NCBI RefSeq assembly: GCF_010384365.1
Contig: NZ_CP048397.1
Coordinates: forward strand, 62,001 to 126,000
DNA length: 64,000 nt
From: Streptomyces sp. S4.7
Lineage (GTDB): Bacteria > Actinomycetota > Actinomycetes > Streptomycetales > Streptomycetaceae
Direction of reading: 5' to 3'
Below the pieces are notes generated by a model, which saw only the letters and a program-made list of their open reading frames with translations, was not told the origin of the DNA and ran no database searches. Of this stretch, positions 27,173 to 36,059 are shown in pieces. Each line of letters opens with the position of its first letter. Position 1 is the first letter of the stretch. The translations under genes were made by a program, and so were the position numbers.

Positions 27173-27433
27173 GTGCGCGTCTGGGCGGCTGACGGCGGGG
27201 TGGTCATTCTCGGCCGGGGCGTGGCGGGCCGCTGGGAGACGGCGATCGAGGTGGACGAGGGGGCACGCCACCGGGGCCTGGGCCGGGCACTGGCGACGGC
27301 CGCACGGCATCTCGTGCCCGCCGGGGAGCAGGTCTGGTCACAGCAGGCTGCGGGCAACGCGCGCAGTGTGCGCGCGTTCCAGGCCGCCGGAGTCCGGCCG
27401 GTCGGCGCGGAGGCGCTCCTTATCGCGTCATAG
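27173..27433 (+). pseudogene. GNAT acetyltransferase C-terminal fragment
   Basis: The 86-codon frame reads VVILGRGVAGRWETAIEVDE, then GARHRGLGRALATAARHLV and NARSVRAFQAAGVRPVGAEA. The R-G-x-G-x-A acetyl-CoA loop (RHRGLGRALA) and the N-x2-S-x3-F-x2-AGF-like ending are those of GNAT proteins. The N-terminal half of the fold is missing: an in-frame TGA lies about 15 codons upstream. This is therefore a 5'-truncated remnant, probably fused at about 27170 to unrelated sequence. Confidence 0.55.
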
Positions 27434-28011
27434 GGGTGCCGCTCATCGGCGAACTCCGCGAGCGAGCACGGGCCGGGGGTTGACTGCGCAGAGGAGAACG
27501 GCGCGTACGCCTCGGCGTATGCCATGCGCGGCGGTAGCCGTCCGACGGACTGCACCGCTGTTCCAGATCGCTGGGCAGCCCCGTGGCCGTCCAACCCGCC
27601 TCAGGGGCACGCCGCCCGCTACCCACCGCGTCGGCTCTGCGGGCGCAGGAACCCGTATGTGTGGACCGCACCGGCGGTGTCGGCGCGGTCGACGGTGGCC
27701 GCTGCGGCGTAGTGCGAGCCTTCGGCTCCGGGGGTGACCTCGAACGCCGCGTTGCCGGCGGTGGACGCGACCGGCGTGGGCACGTACACAGGGGACAACA
27801 GGGCCTTCAGGCACGGCTCCTGGCTTCAACGGGCCCCGCCTCCAAGCACCGGCGCACGGCGGATACGAAGCTGGGCCCGCTCACATACGGAAGGTGGAAG
27901 GGGCCTTGGACCGGCCGTACCCGCGGCTGACACGCTGGGTAGCGTGGCTCGACCGGGCCGGCCGATATCGGAGTCCGTAAGAGACGCGGCTCTGCCGCTG
28001 AGGAGTGGTCC
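27434..28011. other. Gap without a recognisable gene
   Basis: About 580 bases with Arg/Pro-rich open frames on both strands and no family motif. The last 100 bases presumably hold the permease promoter. Confidence 0.4.
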
Positions 28012-29283
28012 ATGCGCAAGCCATCGCCGGCGGCCGTTCCGGATGAGTTGCAGCGGCGGCTCGGGGTGTTCGATGCCGTGGTGATCGGCCTGGGGGCGAT
28101 GATCGGTGCGGGGATCTTCGCTGCACTCGCGCCGGCCGCGCACGCCGCCGGCTCCGGACTGCTGATCGGCCTGGCCCTCGCCGCCGTGGTCGCGTACTGC
28201 AATGCGACCTCCTCCGCGCGGCTCGCGGCCCGCTACCCCGCCTCCGGTGGCACCTACGTCTACGGCCGGGAGCGGCTGGGGGACTTCTGGGGCTACCTCG
28301 CGGGGTGGGCGTTCGTGGTCGGCAAGACCGCCTCCTGCGCGGCGATGGCGCTCACGGTCGGCTCGTATGTGTGGCCCGGACAGGCTCACGCGGTCGCGGT
28401 CGCGGCGGTGGTGGCGCTGACGGCGGTCAACTACGCCGGGGTGCAGAAGTCGGCGCTGCTGACCCGGGTGGTCGTGGCGGTGGTTCTGGCGGTGCTCGCC
28501 GCCGTCGTGGTCGTCTCTCTCACCTCTTCCTCATCGAGCGCGGCCCGGCTCGGTGTCGGGGACGACGCAACGTTCGGCGGGGTGCTCCAGGCGGCGGGCC
28601 TGCTGTTCTTCGCATTTGCCGGGTACGCGCGCATCGCCACCCTCGGCGAGGAGGTCCGCGACCCGCAGCACACCATCCCCCGGGGCATCTCGATCTCGCT
28701 CGGTATCACCCTGGTCGTCTACGCAGTCGTCGCCATCTCCGTGCTGACCGTGCTGGGCCCCAAGGGCCTGGCCGAGGCCGCCGCGCCCCTGTCGGACGCG
28801 GCCCGGGCGGCGGGCGCAGACCGGCTGGCGCCGGTCGTGCGTGTCGGGGCCGCCGTGGCCGCGCTCGGCTCGCTGCTCGCGCTGATCCTCGGCGTCTCCC
28901 GCACCACTCTGGCCATGGCCCGCGACCGGCATCTGCCCCACGGCCTGGCCGCGGTGCACACGAAGTTCAAGGTGCCGCACCGGGCCGAGCTCGCGGTGGG
29001 CGCCGTGGTGGCGGTGGTCGCGGCGACGGTGGACGTGCGCGGGGCGATCGGGTTCTCCTCCTTCGGTGTCCTGGCGTACTACGCCGTCGCCAACGCCTGC
29101 GCCTGGACCCTGCGACCTCTGGAGGGCCGTCCCGCGCGGATCATCCCCGTGATCGGGTTCGCCGGTTGCCTGGTCCTGGCCTTCGCCCTGCCGCTGTCCT
29201 CGGTGGTCGCCGGGGCCACGGTGCTGGCCGTAGGTGCCGCCGCCTACGGGGTGCGCCGCTCGGTGGCCGCACGCACACCGTGA
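28012..29283 (+). CDS. APC-superfamily amino acid permease
   Basis: This 423-aa inner-membrane protein has about 12 hydrophobic segments. The family motif is VIGLGAMIGAGIFAALAP in TM1 (residues about 25-42), with the unwound G-x-G-I-F substrate site. ARYPASGGTYVYGRERLG and GYARIATLGEEVRDPQHTIP are the second and sixth conserved blocks. It imports or exchanges amino acids or amines using the proton gradient; the specificity cannot be read. It lies alone and is followed by a minus-strand gene. Confidence 0.9.
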   Translation: MRKPSPAAVPDELQRRLGVFDAVVIGLGAMIGAGIFAALAPAAHAAGSGLLIGLALAAVVAYCNATSSARLAARYPASGGTYVYGRERLGDFWGYLAGWAFVVGKTASCAAMALTVGSYVWPGQAHAVAVAAVVALTAVNYAGVQKSALLTRVVVAVVLAVLAAVVVVSLTSSSSSAARLGVGDDATFGGVLQAAGLLFFAFAGYARIATLGEEVRDPQHTIPRGISISLGITLVVYAVVAISVLTVLGPKGLAEAAAPLSDAARAAGADRLAPVVRVGAAVAALGSLLALILGVSRTTLAMARDRHLPHGLAAVHTKFKVPHRAELAVGAVVAVVAATVDVRGAIGFSSFGVLAYYAVANACAWTLRPLEGRPARIIPVIGFAGCLVLAFALPLSSVVAGATVLAVGAAAYGVRRSVAARTP

Positions 29284-29302
29284 CCCGGCAGCGCTCAGCG
29301 GG

Positions 29303-29665
29303 TCATCCCATCGGCTGCCCGGCGCCGACGGCGCGGGTCAGCGCCCGGCGGCCGAGGAGTACGCCGCCCAGCCCCAACGGCAGCGCGACGACGGCGCCGA
29401 CAAGCCCGTTGCCGGTACCGGGACCGCCACTGGAGGTGGCCAGGTGCAGCACCGCGAGGACCACGCCGGCCATTCCGACCGCGATGGCCGACATCCCACC
29501 GGTGCGCGCGCTGCCGGTACTGATCCGGCCGCCGGCACGAGTCGAGGCCAGCCGGCCGATCACCAGGCCGAGCAGTCCTGCCCCGAGGGCCAGGTTGGCC
29601 CCGGTCCGTCCGTCCCCGATGAGCCCGCCCTCGGCGGCCACCATCAGCGCTGCTGAAGTACTCAT
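29303..29665 (-). CDS. Small membrane protein (DUF6223-like)
   Basis: ATG 29665 has GGAGAG seven bases upstream. The 120-aa product has three or four hydrophobic segments: LALGAGLLGLVIGRLAST, MSAIAVGMAGVVLAVLHLA and GLVGAVVALPLGLGGVLLG. Small proteins of this layout are common in Streptomyces, and this one resembles what is called DUF6223; I am not certain of that number. Function unknown. It is divergent from the sensor kinase gene at 29894 and could be a target of that system. Confidence 0.65.
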   Translation of the reverse strand: MSTSAALMVAAEGGLIGDGRTGANLALGAGLLGLVIGRLASTRAGGRISTGSARTGGMSAIAVGMAGVVLAVLHLATSSGGPGTGNGLVGAVVALPLGLGGVLLGRRALTRAVGAGQPMG

Positions 29666-29893
29666 ACCGCTCTCCATCCTCTCCGTCGCAGACCGCGATC
29701 TCCGCTACGCCTTGAGCATGCGCCCCGGCCCCCTGCCGGTCCTCCGGCAGACGCAGGCACTTTCCGCTGTCACCCCTGCGGCATCCGGCTACTGCGGACA
29801 CAGCAGACGGCGCGCGAGTACCGCACGCGCAGCAGCCCACCTCTCCTCCCCGGGCCGGACCCGTCCACCACCTCATCCGGCTACGGTTCACCC

Positions 29894-31021
29894 ATGAACA
29901 AAGGGCGGTTCGCTGTCCCGGCCGGGGTCACCGACTGGTTGATCGCCGTGGGCGTGGCGGCGCTGCTGCTGGGCTCCGGGTTGTCCGGGCCACACCCCTC
30001 CGGGGACCGGGAGTTGCTCGGCTCCGCGCTGCTGGCGGCCGGCGGGCTGGCGCTGGCTGTGCGCCGCCGGGCACCGCTCGTGGCCCTGGCCGTCGCCGGG
30101 CTGTCCGCAGTGGGCTACCAGGCGGCCGGATTCGAAGTGCTCGCCGTCTCCTACCTGGTGGCGGTCTACGCCGCCGTACGCGCCGGGCACCGCTCCGCCA
30201 CACTGGCCCTGACCGTGGCCCTGCTGGCTGTGCTCCAGCTCTCCGCCCTGCTCTCGCACGACGGGCCCGCGCGCGAGGCCGTGACACAGGCCCGGAGCAC
30301 CCTGGAGATCGCCTGGCTCATCGCCGCCTTCTCCGCCGGGGAGGCGGTGCGCCTGGCCGAACGGAGGGCGGCCGAAGCCGAGCACACCCGCGAGGAGACC
30401 GCCAGGCGCCGGGCCGACGAGGAGCGACTGCGCATCGCGCGGGAGCTGCACGACTCGCTCACCCACCAGATCTCGGTCATCAAGGTGCAGTCGGAATCCG
30501 CGGTCCACGTGGCCCGGCGGCGGGGTGAGCAGGTGCCGGAGGCACTGCTGGCGATCCAGGAAGCCGGCCGGGAGGCGAGCCGGGAACTGCGCGCCACCCT
30601 TGAGGCACTGCGCGACGACGGCACCGCCCCGCCGCCCGGACTCGACCACATCCACCACCTGGTGAAACAGTTCCAAACGACCCGCCTCAAAACGACGCTG
30701 ACGATCGATGGGCACCCGCACGCCCTGCCTGCCACGGTGGGCCGTACCGCGTACCGGATCGTCCAGGAGTCGCTCACCAACGTCTCCCGGCACGCCGCCG
30801 CCACCACCGCCGCGGTGCTGATCCACTACCGTTCGGACACCCTCGCCATCCGCGTCGACGACAACGGAGAGACCACGCAGGACACCACACAGATGCCCGG
30901 CCTCGGACTACTCGGCATGCGCGAACGCGTCACTGCCCTGGGAGGACGCCTGCACACCGGGTCGGGCAGCTCAGGCGGCTTCACCGTCCAGGCCGAACTC
31001 CCCACCGACGGAGCGCCGTGA
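29894..31021 (+). CDS. NarL-type sensor histidine kinase
   Basis: This 375-aa protein has an N-terminal block of five or six membrane segments (residues about 12-150), then a HisKA_3 dimerisation domain EERLRIARELHDSLTHQISV with the phosphorylated His at about residue 186. The HATPase domain follows: GRTAYRIVQESLTNVSRHA (N box), VDDNG and GLGLLGMRERVTALGGRL (G boxes). There is no extracytoplasmic sensor domain, so the stimulus is probably sensed in the membrane. The TGA overlaps the GTG of the regulator gene, so the two are co-translated. Confidence 0.92.
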   Translation: MNKGRFAVPAGVTDWLIAVGVAALLLGSGLSGPHPSGDRELLGSALLAAGGLALAVRRRAPLVALAVAGLSAVGYQAAGFEVLAVSYLVAVYAAVRAGHRSATLALTVALLAVLQLSALLSHDGPAREAVTQARSTLEIAWLIAAFSAGEAVRLAERRAAEAEHTREETARRRADEERLRIARELHDSLTHQISVIKVQSESAVHVARRRGEQVPEALLAIQEAGREASRELRATLEALRDDGTAPPPGLDHIHHLVKQFQTTRLKTTLTIDGHPHALPATVGRTAYRIVQESLTNVSRHAAATTAAVLIHYRSDTLAIRVDDNGETTQDTTQMPGLGLLGMRERVTALGGRLHTGSGSSGGFTVQAELPTDGAP

Positions 31022-31680
31022 TCCGTGTCCTGCTGGTCGACGACCAGCCGCTCATCCGCAGCGGCTTCCGCGCGCTGCTCGACCTCGAAGACGGCATAAA
31101 GGTGGTGGCCGAGGCCGCCGACGGCGAAGAAGGCCTGGCGCTCGTCAAGAAGCATCTGCCCGACGTCGTGCTCATCGACATCCAGATGCCCGTCATGGAC
31201 GGCATCGAAGCGACCCGTCGCATCGCCGCGGACCCGGCCCTGGCCGGCGTACACGTCGTCATGCTGACCAACTACGGCATGGACGAGTACGTTCTCGACG
31301 CGCTGCGCGCCGGCGCCGCCGGCTTCCTCGTCAAAGACATCACGGCGGAGGACTTCCTGCACGCTGTACGCGTCGCCGCCCGCGGCGACGCCCTGCTCGC
31401 GCCCTCGATCACCCGTAAGCTCATCGACCGCTACGTCACCCAGCGCCCCTCCACACGCGCCGGCAGCGGGCTGAAGGAACTGACCAGCCGCGAACGCGAG
31501 GCGGTCGCACTCGCCGCACAGGGCCTGACCAACGGCGAGATCGCCGACCACATGGTCATCACCCCGTTGACGGCCAAGACCCACCTCAACCGGGCCATGA
31601 CCAAGCTCCACGCCCGTGACCGCGCCCAACTCGTGGTCCTCGCCTACGAATCCGGCCTGGTAACGCCGCGCAACCCCTGA
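31018..31680 (+). CDS. NarL/LuxR-family response regulator
   Basis: GTG 31018 overlaps the kinase stop (GTGA). The 220-aa protein has a receiver domain with acidic pair VDDQ, phospho-acceptor Asp54 in VLIDIQMPVMDG, and Lys in GFLVKDI. The C-terminal LuxR helix-turn-helix reads LTSREREAVALAAQGLTNGE and IADHMVITPLTAKTHLNRAM. It is the partner of the kinase immediately upstream. Targets cannot be read; the divergent small membrane protein and the nearby permease are candidates. Confidence 0.92.
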   Translation: MIRVLLVDDQPLIRSGFRALLDLEDGIKVVAEAADGEEGLALVKKHLPDVVLIDIQMPVMDGIEATRRIAADPALAGVHVVMLTNYGMDEYVLDALRAGAAGFLVKDITAEDFLHAVRVAARGDALLAPSITRKLIDRYVTQRPSTRAGSGLKELTSREREAVALAAQGLTNGEIADHMVITPLTAKTHLNRAMTKLHARDRAQLVVLAYESGLVTPRNP

Positions 31681-32025
31681 CCCGGAACGCCCCTTGACCG
31701 GCCAGGCACTACGGCCCCTCGCCGCGCAGGTGCACCCACTCCGGAGGCGTGAGGGGATTGATCACGCCCCGGACAGCTGAAGTCCTCACCGGACATGAAG
31801 ACCGCCGCCAGGGCGAACGGCGCAGCAGTTCTTGCGTTCACGAATTTCACTCGGCCCTCCCTATCTGTAGATGGTTTCGGTCCACTCGATGGCCCGACGC
31901 CACTTCGGGGGCCACGCGGGTGGGCGGGCGGAGCGTCCGCCCGGCCCGTCCCCCGGAAGGCGTTCAACGTGGATGCCGGGCTCCAACCGCAGTCCGAACC
32001 TTCGCGCTCCGCCGGGCGGGGCCGA
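31681..32025. other. Gap without a recognisable gene
   Basis: Downstream of the response regulator. Frames on both strands are Arg/Pro/Ser-rich and show no motif; no strong terminator hairpin was recognised. Confidence 0.4.
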
Positions 32026-32460
32026 TCATCCGAAGCGGCGCGGGAGTCCCTCAAGACAGTCCTCAAGTCTGCTTGTGAACAGGGCCGTAGTCAGGTCATC
32101 GCGTCCGAGCTCGCGCCGGGGGACGGCCAACTTCTCGGCATCCGGCGCGAAGGCGAGCGCATCGAGCACACGCCGGTAGAGGTGAGCGGCCGGGTCCTCA
32201 CTCAACGTGCAGCCGGAAGCCAGATGGCGATCAGCCAGCCGCATCCCCTCCTGGGGGCCGTGCAGGAGAGCCAGGGCCGTCGCACCCGGTCGGGCGATGT
32301 CCACGCCTGGTACGCGCGCGGCCGGGCCCCGGCCGGTACGCGCACCTGGTGAACGCCGACGAGTTGCCGGGCCAGGAGCTCGGTCCGCAACCCCGCTTGC
32401 TCCTGCCCCAACCGCACACCGCCGGGCAGCAGTGACATCAGCAACGACGGGTGGTCGCGG
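32026..32460 (-). pseudogene. Remnant of an unidentified gene
   Basis: The minus strand reads VRLGQEQAGLRTELLARQLV and GVHQVRVPAGARPR in one frame. Another frame continues VDIARPGATALALLHGPQEG, MRLADRHLASGCTLSEDPAA and ends LEDCLEGLPRRFG at 32026. Composition of both looks coding, so a frameshift near 32320 is likely. No family was recognised and no start is convincing. Confidence 0.35.
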
Positions 32461-32475
32461 TACACCGCCGTCGCA

Positions 32476-33417
32476 TCATCGGCGTGGAATGACGCCACCT
32501 GCGCACCGGTCTCGCTGAACGACGGGGAACTTCACCCCGGTGAGGTCTTCGGAGACGGCCCACAGCCGCTGCTGGACGGCCACCTCGTACGACTGCGGGC
32601 TGGAGGTGACCAGCCGGGGGTGGCCCATGACCTCGTTGCGTCCGCCGGGACCGTAGTACTGGCCGCCGAGCGCGGCGGGGTCGGTGGCGGCGCGCAGGGT
32701 CGGCAGCGCGCCCATCGCCGGCGTCTGGGTGATCAGCGGCGCGGCCCAGGTGAGTGGGAGCCGGAGGGCCGCGGGGGTGTTGCGAGCGAGCTCGGTGCTG
32801 GACATGCCGGGGTGCGCGGCCATCGCGACGGTGGTGCCGTGCGTGGCGAGTCGGCGCTGCAACTCGTACGTGAACATCAGGTTGGCCAGCTTGGACTGGC
32901 CATAAGCGGCCGCCCGGCTGTAGGACCGCTCCCACTGCAGGTCGTCGAAGTGGATCGCGGCCCGGATGCGGTGGCCGGTGCTGCTGACGGTCACCACGCG
33001 CGAGCCGGGCACCGGCAGCATCAGGTCCAGCAGCAGCCCGGTGAACGCGAAGTGGCCGAGGTGGTTGGTGCCGAACTGCATCTCGAAGCCGTCCCGGGTG
33101 GTCTGCTTCGGGGTGTACATCACGCCGGCGTTGTTGATCAGCAGGTCGATCCGGTCGAGCCGGGACCGCAGCGCCGCGACCGAGGACCGGACGGAGTCGA
33201 GCGAGGTCAGGTCCAGGGCCTGCACTGTCACGTCGCCCGTCATGCGGGCCGCGGCCTGCTCACCCTTCTCGACGTTGCGCACCGCGAGCACCACGGACGC
33301 CCCGTGCTCGGCGAGCGCCTTGGCGGTCTCGTACCCCAGTCCGGTGTTGGCCCCGGTCACCACGGCCACCCGCCCGCTCTGGTCCGGAATGTTCGCCGTC
33401 GTCCACTTCTCACTCAT
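32476..33417 (-). CDS. Short-chain dehydrogenase (retinol-dehydrogenase-like SDR)
   Basis: ATG 33417 follows a GGAGAG site. The 313-aa protein has the NADP Rossmann motif AVVTGANTGLGYETAKALA (residues 19-37), LLINNAGVMYTP, VVTVSSTGHR and the catalytic Y-x3-K in YGQSKLANLMFTYEL. Proteins of this group (WW-domain/retinol dehydrogenase-like) reduce aldehydes or ketones; the substrate is unknown. The final 15 residues after GVKFPV look like read-through past the normal end. It is divergent from a TetR gene with several palindromes in between. Confidence 0.9.
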   Translation of the reverse strand: MSEKWTTANIPDQSGRVAVVTGANTGLGYETAKALAEHGASVVLAVRNVEKGEQAAARMTGDVTVQALDLTSLDSVRSSVAALRSRLDRIDLLINNAGVMYTPKQTTRDGFEMQFGTNHLGHFAFTGLLLDLMLPVPGSRVVTVSSTGHRIRAAIHFDDLQWERSYSRAAAYGQSKLANLMFTYELQRRLATHGTTVAMAAHPGMSSTELARNTPAALRLPLTWAAPLITQTPAMGALPTLRAATDPAALGGQYYGPGGRNEVMGHPRLVTSSPQSYEVAVQQRLWAVSEDLTGVKFPVVQRDRCAGGVIPRR

Positions 33418-33479
33418 GTCAGGCTCTCCACTAACTAACGTACCGAAGGTATCTTCCATCGACGACGCTAAAGTACTCT

Positions 33480-33507
33480 CGGTACGTTGTCAACGTACCG
33501 CCGGTAC
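33480..33507. promoter_or_regulatory. Overlapping palindromic operators between SDR and tetR
   Basis: CGGTACGTTG (33480-33489) and CAACGTACCG (33491-33500) form a perfect 21-base palindrome centred on 33490. It overlaps a second perfect dyad GTACCG-C-CGGTAC at 33495-33507. A related ACGTACCGAAGGTA lies at about 33438-33451 beside the SDR start. Repeated TACCG half-sites in a divergent promoter indicate binding of two TetR dimers. Confidence 0.7.
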
Positions 33508-33526
33508 CTAAGTTAGGCTGGTGATC

Positions 33527-34192
33527 GTGACTTTCCAGCGGGCGCGAACCGAAGAGCAGCGGGAGATCCGCCGACGGGCGATCCTCGACATGGCGTCGGC
33601 GATGCTCGACGAGATGCCCGTGGCCGCGGTCACGCTGAACGAGCTCAGCCGCCGGGTAGGCCTGGCGAAGCCGAACGTGCTGCGCTACTTCGAGTCCCGC
33701 GAGGCGGTGCTGCTGGAACTGCTCGATCACTTCCTGCAGGAGTGGCTGACGGAACTGGCAGGCGAGTTGGCCGCCGGCGTCGACGAAAAACTACCCATGA
33801 CCGAGCGAGCGGCAGCGGTGTCCGAGATCCTCAGCCGCTCGCTCTCCGGCCGAGTGGTGCTGTGCGACCTCTTCGGCGCACAGGGCGGCGTCCTGGAACA
33901 CAACGTCTCCGTCGAGGTCGTCGCACGCTACAAGCGCGCCTCCCTGGACCGCCTGACAACCATGACCGCCCTGATCCAGAAGTACCTGCCGGAGCTGGGT
34001 GAGAACGCAACACTGTTCAGCCTGCAAACCATGGTCATGGCCGGCGCGCTGTCGGCGTACAGCACCCCCCCACCCAGTCTGCAGGCGGCCTACCAGGCCG
34101 AGCCCGACCTGGCCCACTTCCACCTGGAGCTGAAGGACTCCTTGAGGCTGGCCCTGACCGCAACCCTCCTGGGAGTGCTACCCCGCCGCTGA
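33527..34192 (+). CDS. TetR-family repressor
   Basis: GTG 33527 was chosen because an AGG ribosome-binding site lies nine bases upstream; GTG 33521 is an alternative. The 221-aa protein has the helix-turn-helix EEQREIRRRAILDMASAMLD, AVTLNELSRRVGLAKPNVLR, YFESREAVLLELLDHFL. The C-terminal half (TERAAAVSEILSRSLSGRVV, LFSLQTMVMAGALSAYS) is of the TetR_C class found with SDR targets. It very probably controls the divergent SDR through the palindromes at 33480-33507. Confidence 0.88.
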   Translation: MTFQRARTEEQREIRRRAILDMASAMLDEMPVAAVTLNELSRRVGLAKPNVLRYFESREAVLLELLDHFLQEWLTELAGELAAGVDEKLPMTERAAAVSEILSRSLSGRVVLCDLFGAQGGVLEHNVSVEVVARYKRASLDRLTTMTALIQKYLPELGENATLFSLQTMVMAGALSAYSTPPPSLQAAYQAEPDLAHFHLELKDSLRLALTATLLGVLPRR

Positions 34193-34329
34193 CCCGCGTC
34201 GCACTTGACAGGCCAAAGCCTCCGCGGTCGTGGGGAGTGGACGGTGGGGATGGATCGTCCCGGACAGGCCGTGGGAGATAGTGAGGGCCGTTGCTGCCGC
34301 AAGCTCGGGTGCGCCCGCAAGGCGGCGGG

Positions 34330-34455
34330 GTCGCGAACATCGATGACGAGGCGGACTTCGCGGCGGTCATCTATGCGTTGGTCAGCAGGTGTGCCTGGCG
34401 GGCTTACCACCGTGCTTCGGGGCGTCGAAGTCGACCGTGCACCGCCGTTCGTCGT
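34330..34455 (+). mobile_element. IS5-family transposase N-terminal remnant
   Basis: One frame reads NIDDEADFAAVIYALVSRCA then WRA, and the next frame continues PPCFGASKSTVHRRSSFERD. Together these match the conserved IS5 start (IDDEAVFAAVVYVLTSGCAWRHLPPSFG-type). A frameshift separates them and the rest of the transposase is gone. The rest of 34193-34578 shows nothing else. Confidence 0.6.
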
Positions 34456-34578
34456 TCGAACGGGACTGCTGTGGCCGGTGAAGGGTGAGCGGATGTTGAG
34501 CCCGACCATCCAAGACCCCCGACATCTCCAGCCGCTTGACGATCTGTAGAGCTTCAGAGTCAAGTGAGGAACGCAGGA

Positions 34579-34628
34579 AGCCCCGTCGGGGCAGGGTGAC
34601 CAATTGGGGTCCCTGCCCCGACGGGGCT
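34579..34628. terminator. Strong hairpin terminator downstream of the LPMO gene
   Basis: AGCCCCGTCGGGGCAGGG (34579-34596) and CCCTGCCCCGACGGGGCT (34611-34628) are perfect 18-bp inverted arms with a 14-base loop. The hairpin lies 66 bases after the stop of the minus-strand LPMO gene and could also insulate from the left. Confidence 0.85.
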
Positions 34629-34694
34629 CGGTCGGCCGGGCGGCGGGTTACCGGCGCCCGGCAGAGGCCGGTGCCGTGTGCGGTGCTTTGCGGC

Positions 34695-35369
34695 TCAGCC
34701 GAAGTTCACGTCGCTGCACCACATGTAGGCCTGGTCGAGGTGCGAGGCCTGCCAGATCACGAACAGGATGTGGTGTCCGGTGTAGCCGGAGGTCTGGACG
34801 GGGAACGTGATGTCCTGTGCCGGGGCGAAGCGGCCGGTCTGCGTGATGAAGTCGAGGTTGCTCCAGCCCAGGGTCTGGGTCTTGGGGTCGAAGCCCTGCT
34901 TGCTCACGTAGACCTTGAAGTAGTCGGCACCGTGGGACGCCTGGTCGTGCATGTGGACCGAGAAGTTGTTGCCGATGGTGGTGGTCTTCCACGGTCCCGG
35001 CTTGTCCAGGCTGGCGTTCCTCGAGAGGTTGTTACTGCAGAGTGTCCCGTCGGGGGTCCGCGCCTGGAACTGGCCCCCGAGGCCGTCGCGGAGCGAGCTC
35101 ATCCAGTTCCACATGGTGTCGGGGTTGGCCTGGAAGGCCTGCCAACACATGGGGTCTTGGGTCTGCATGGCCGGGTTCGCGTGGTCGGTGCCCCACGTCT
35201 TCCAGCACTGGTACGCGCGGGTGGCGGGGCCGACGACGGTGCCGTGAGCCTGGGCGGGGGTCGACCAGGTGAGGGCGCCGACCGCCACTGCGAACAGCAT
35301 GACGAGCGCCTGGAGAGGCCGGCGGAGGGACGCTCGCGAACGCCCGGTTAACGGACTCTTTTTGCGCAT
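34695..35369 (-). CDS. AA10 lytic polysaccharide monooxygenase
   Basis: The ATG at 35369 has GGAG nine bases upstream. A 41-residue signal peptide (LQALVMLFAVAVGALTWS, cleaved after TPAQA) exposes His42 as the mature N-terminus: HGTVVGPATRAYQCW. This His and a second one (near residue 146, in ASHGADYFKVYV) form the copper histidine brace. Later blocks GYTGHHILFVIWQASHLDQA and the final CSDVNFG are AA10 hallmarks. There is no carbohydrate-binding domain (224 aa in total). The enzyme oxidatively cleaves crystalline cellulose or chitin outside the cell. A CebR-type operator upstream points to cellulose. Confidence 0.93.
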   Translation of the reverse strand: MRKKSPLTGRSRASLRRPLQALVMLFAVAVGALTWSTPAQAHGTVVGPATRAYQCWKTWGTDHANPAMQTQDPMCWQAFQANPDTMWNWMSSLRDGLGGQFQARTPDGTLCSNNLSRNASLDKPGPWKTTTIGNNFSVHMHDQASHGADYFKVYVSKQGFDPKTQTLGWSNLDFITQTGRFAPAQDITFPVQTSGYTGHHILFVIWQASHLDQAYMWCSDVNFG

Positions 35370-35402
35370 GGTGGGGGACTCCTTCCAGTTGCAAGGCCGT
35401 GA

Positions 35403-35416
35403 TGGGAGCGCTCCCA
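35403..35416. promoter_or_regulatory. CebR-type operator upstream of the LPMO gene
   Basis: TGGGAGCGCTCCCA at 35403-35416 is a perfect 14-base palindrome identical to the published Streptomyces CebR box, where CebR represses cellulolytic genes until cello-oligosaccharides appear. It lies 34 bases upstream of the LPMO start. Confidence 0.85.
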
Positions 35417-35568
35417 AAGATAGGTCTTCCGAGTGAGATGTCAATGAAGCAGACGGAGTTGACTACAGGGGTGGGTGGCGAGCAGGGAATCTGCCGTGAG
35501 CCGGAGTCAGAATCGTTCGCGGGACCGGAAAACGAGGATGCGGCCTGGACCGGTATGCCTGGCCGACG

Positions 35569-35997
35569 ATGCCACGCTCTCCTGGCGCGAAGCCCTCCGC
35601 AGGGGCCGGGGCCAGGGGCCACCGCGTCTACAACTGGGCAGTCATCGACCTCCCCGACCCCCGACCCGGGAGTCGTCAGCTACTGATCCGCCGCAGCCGC
35701 AGCACCGGCGAACTCGCCTACCACCGCTGCTACTCGCCCGCGTCCGTGCCGCTGACCGTGCTGGTCGGAGTCACCGGATCAAGATGGCGGGTGGAGGAGT
35801 TCTTCCAGTCGGGCAAGGGCCTGGCCGCACTCGACGAGCCCCAGGTCCGCCGCTATACCTCCCGGTCCCCTGGGTCACCCTCGTCGTCCGACCCGTCCAC
35901 GACACAGCCCACCGGGCTCGGTTGGTCGAACTGGCGACGCCGCCACCAGGCCCGATCCCAAGCCAGCCACTACCGACGACAAGCCACTCAGGAATGA
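35569..35997 (+). mobile_element. IS701-like transposase C-terminal remnant
   Basis: The frame reads GHRVYNWAVIDLPDPRPGSR, then QLLIRRSRSTGELAYHRCYS and GSRWRVEEFFQSGKGLAALD, matching the catalytic-Glu region (WRVEEFFQ) of IS701/IS4-type transposases. After QVRRYTS there is an internal deletion; the frame then reads LGWSNWRRRHQARSQASHYR to the normal end. Another frame carries the missing TLVVRPVHDTAHR. The 5' half of the gene is absent, so this is debris. Confidence 0.75.
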
Positions 35998-36059
35998 AGA
36001 TCACGAACCGCGGCTGGAGCACTAAGAAGGGGGCGAACTTGCAGGTCCGGGCCCCGTGG

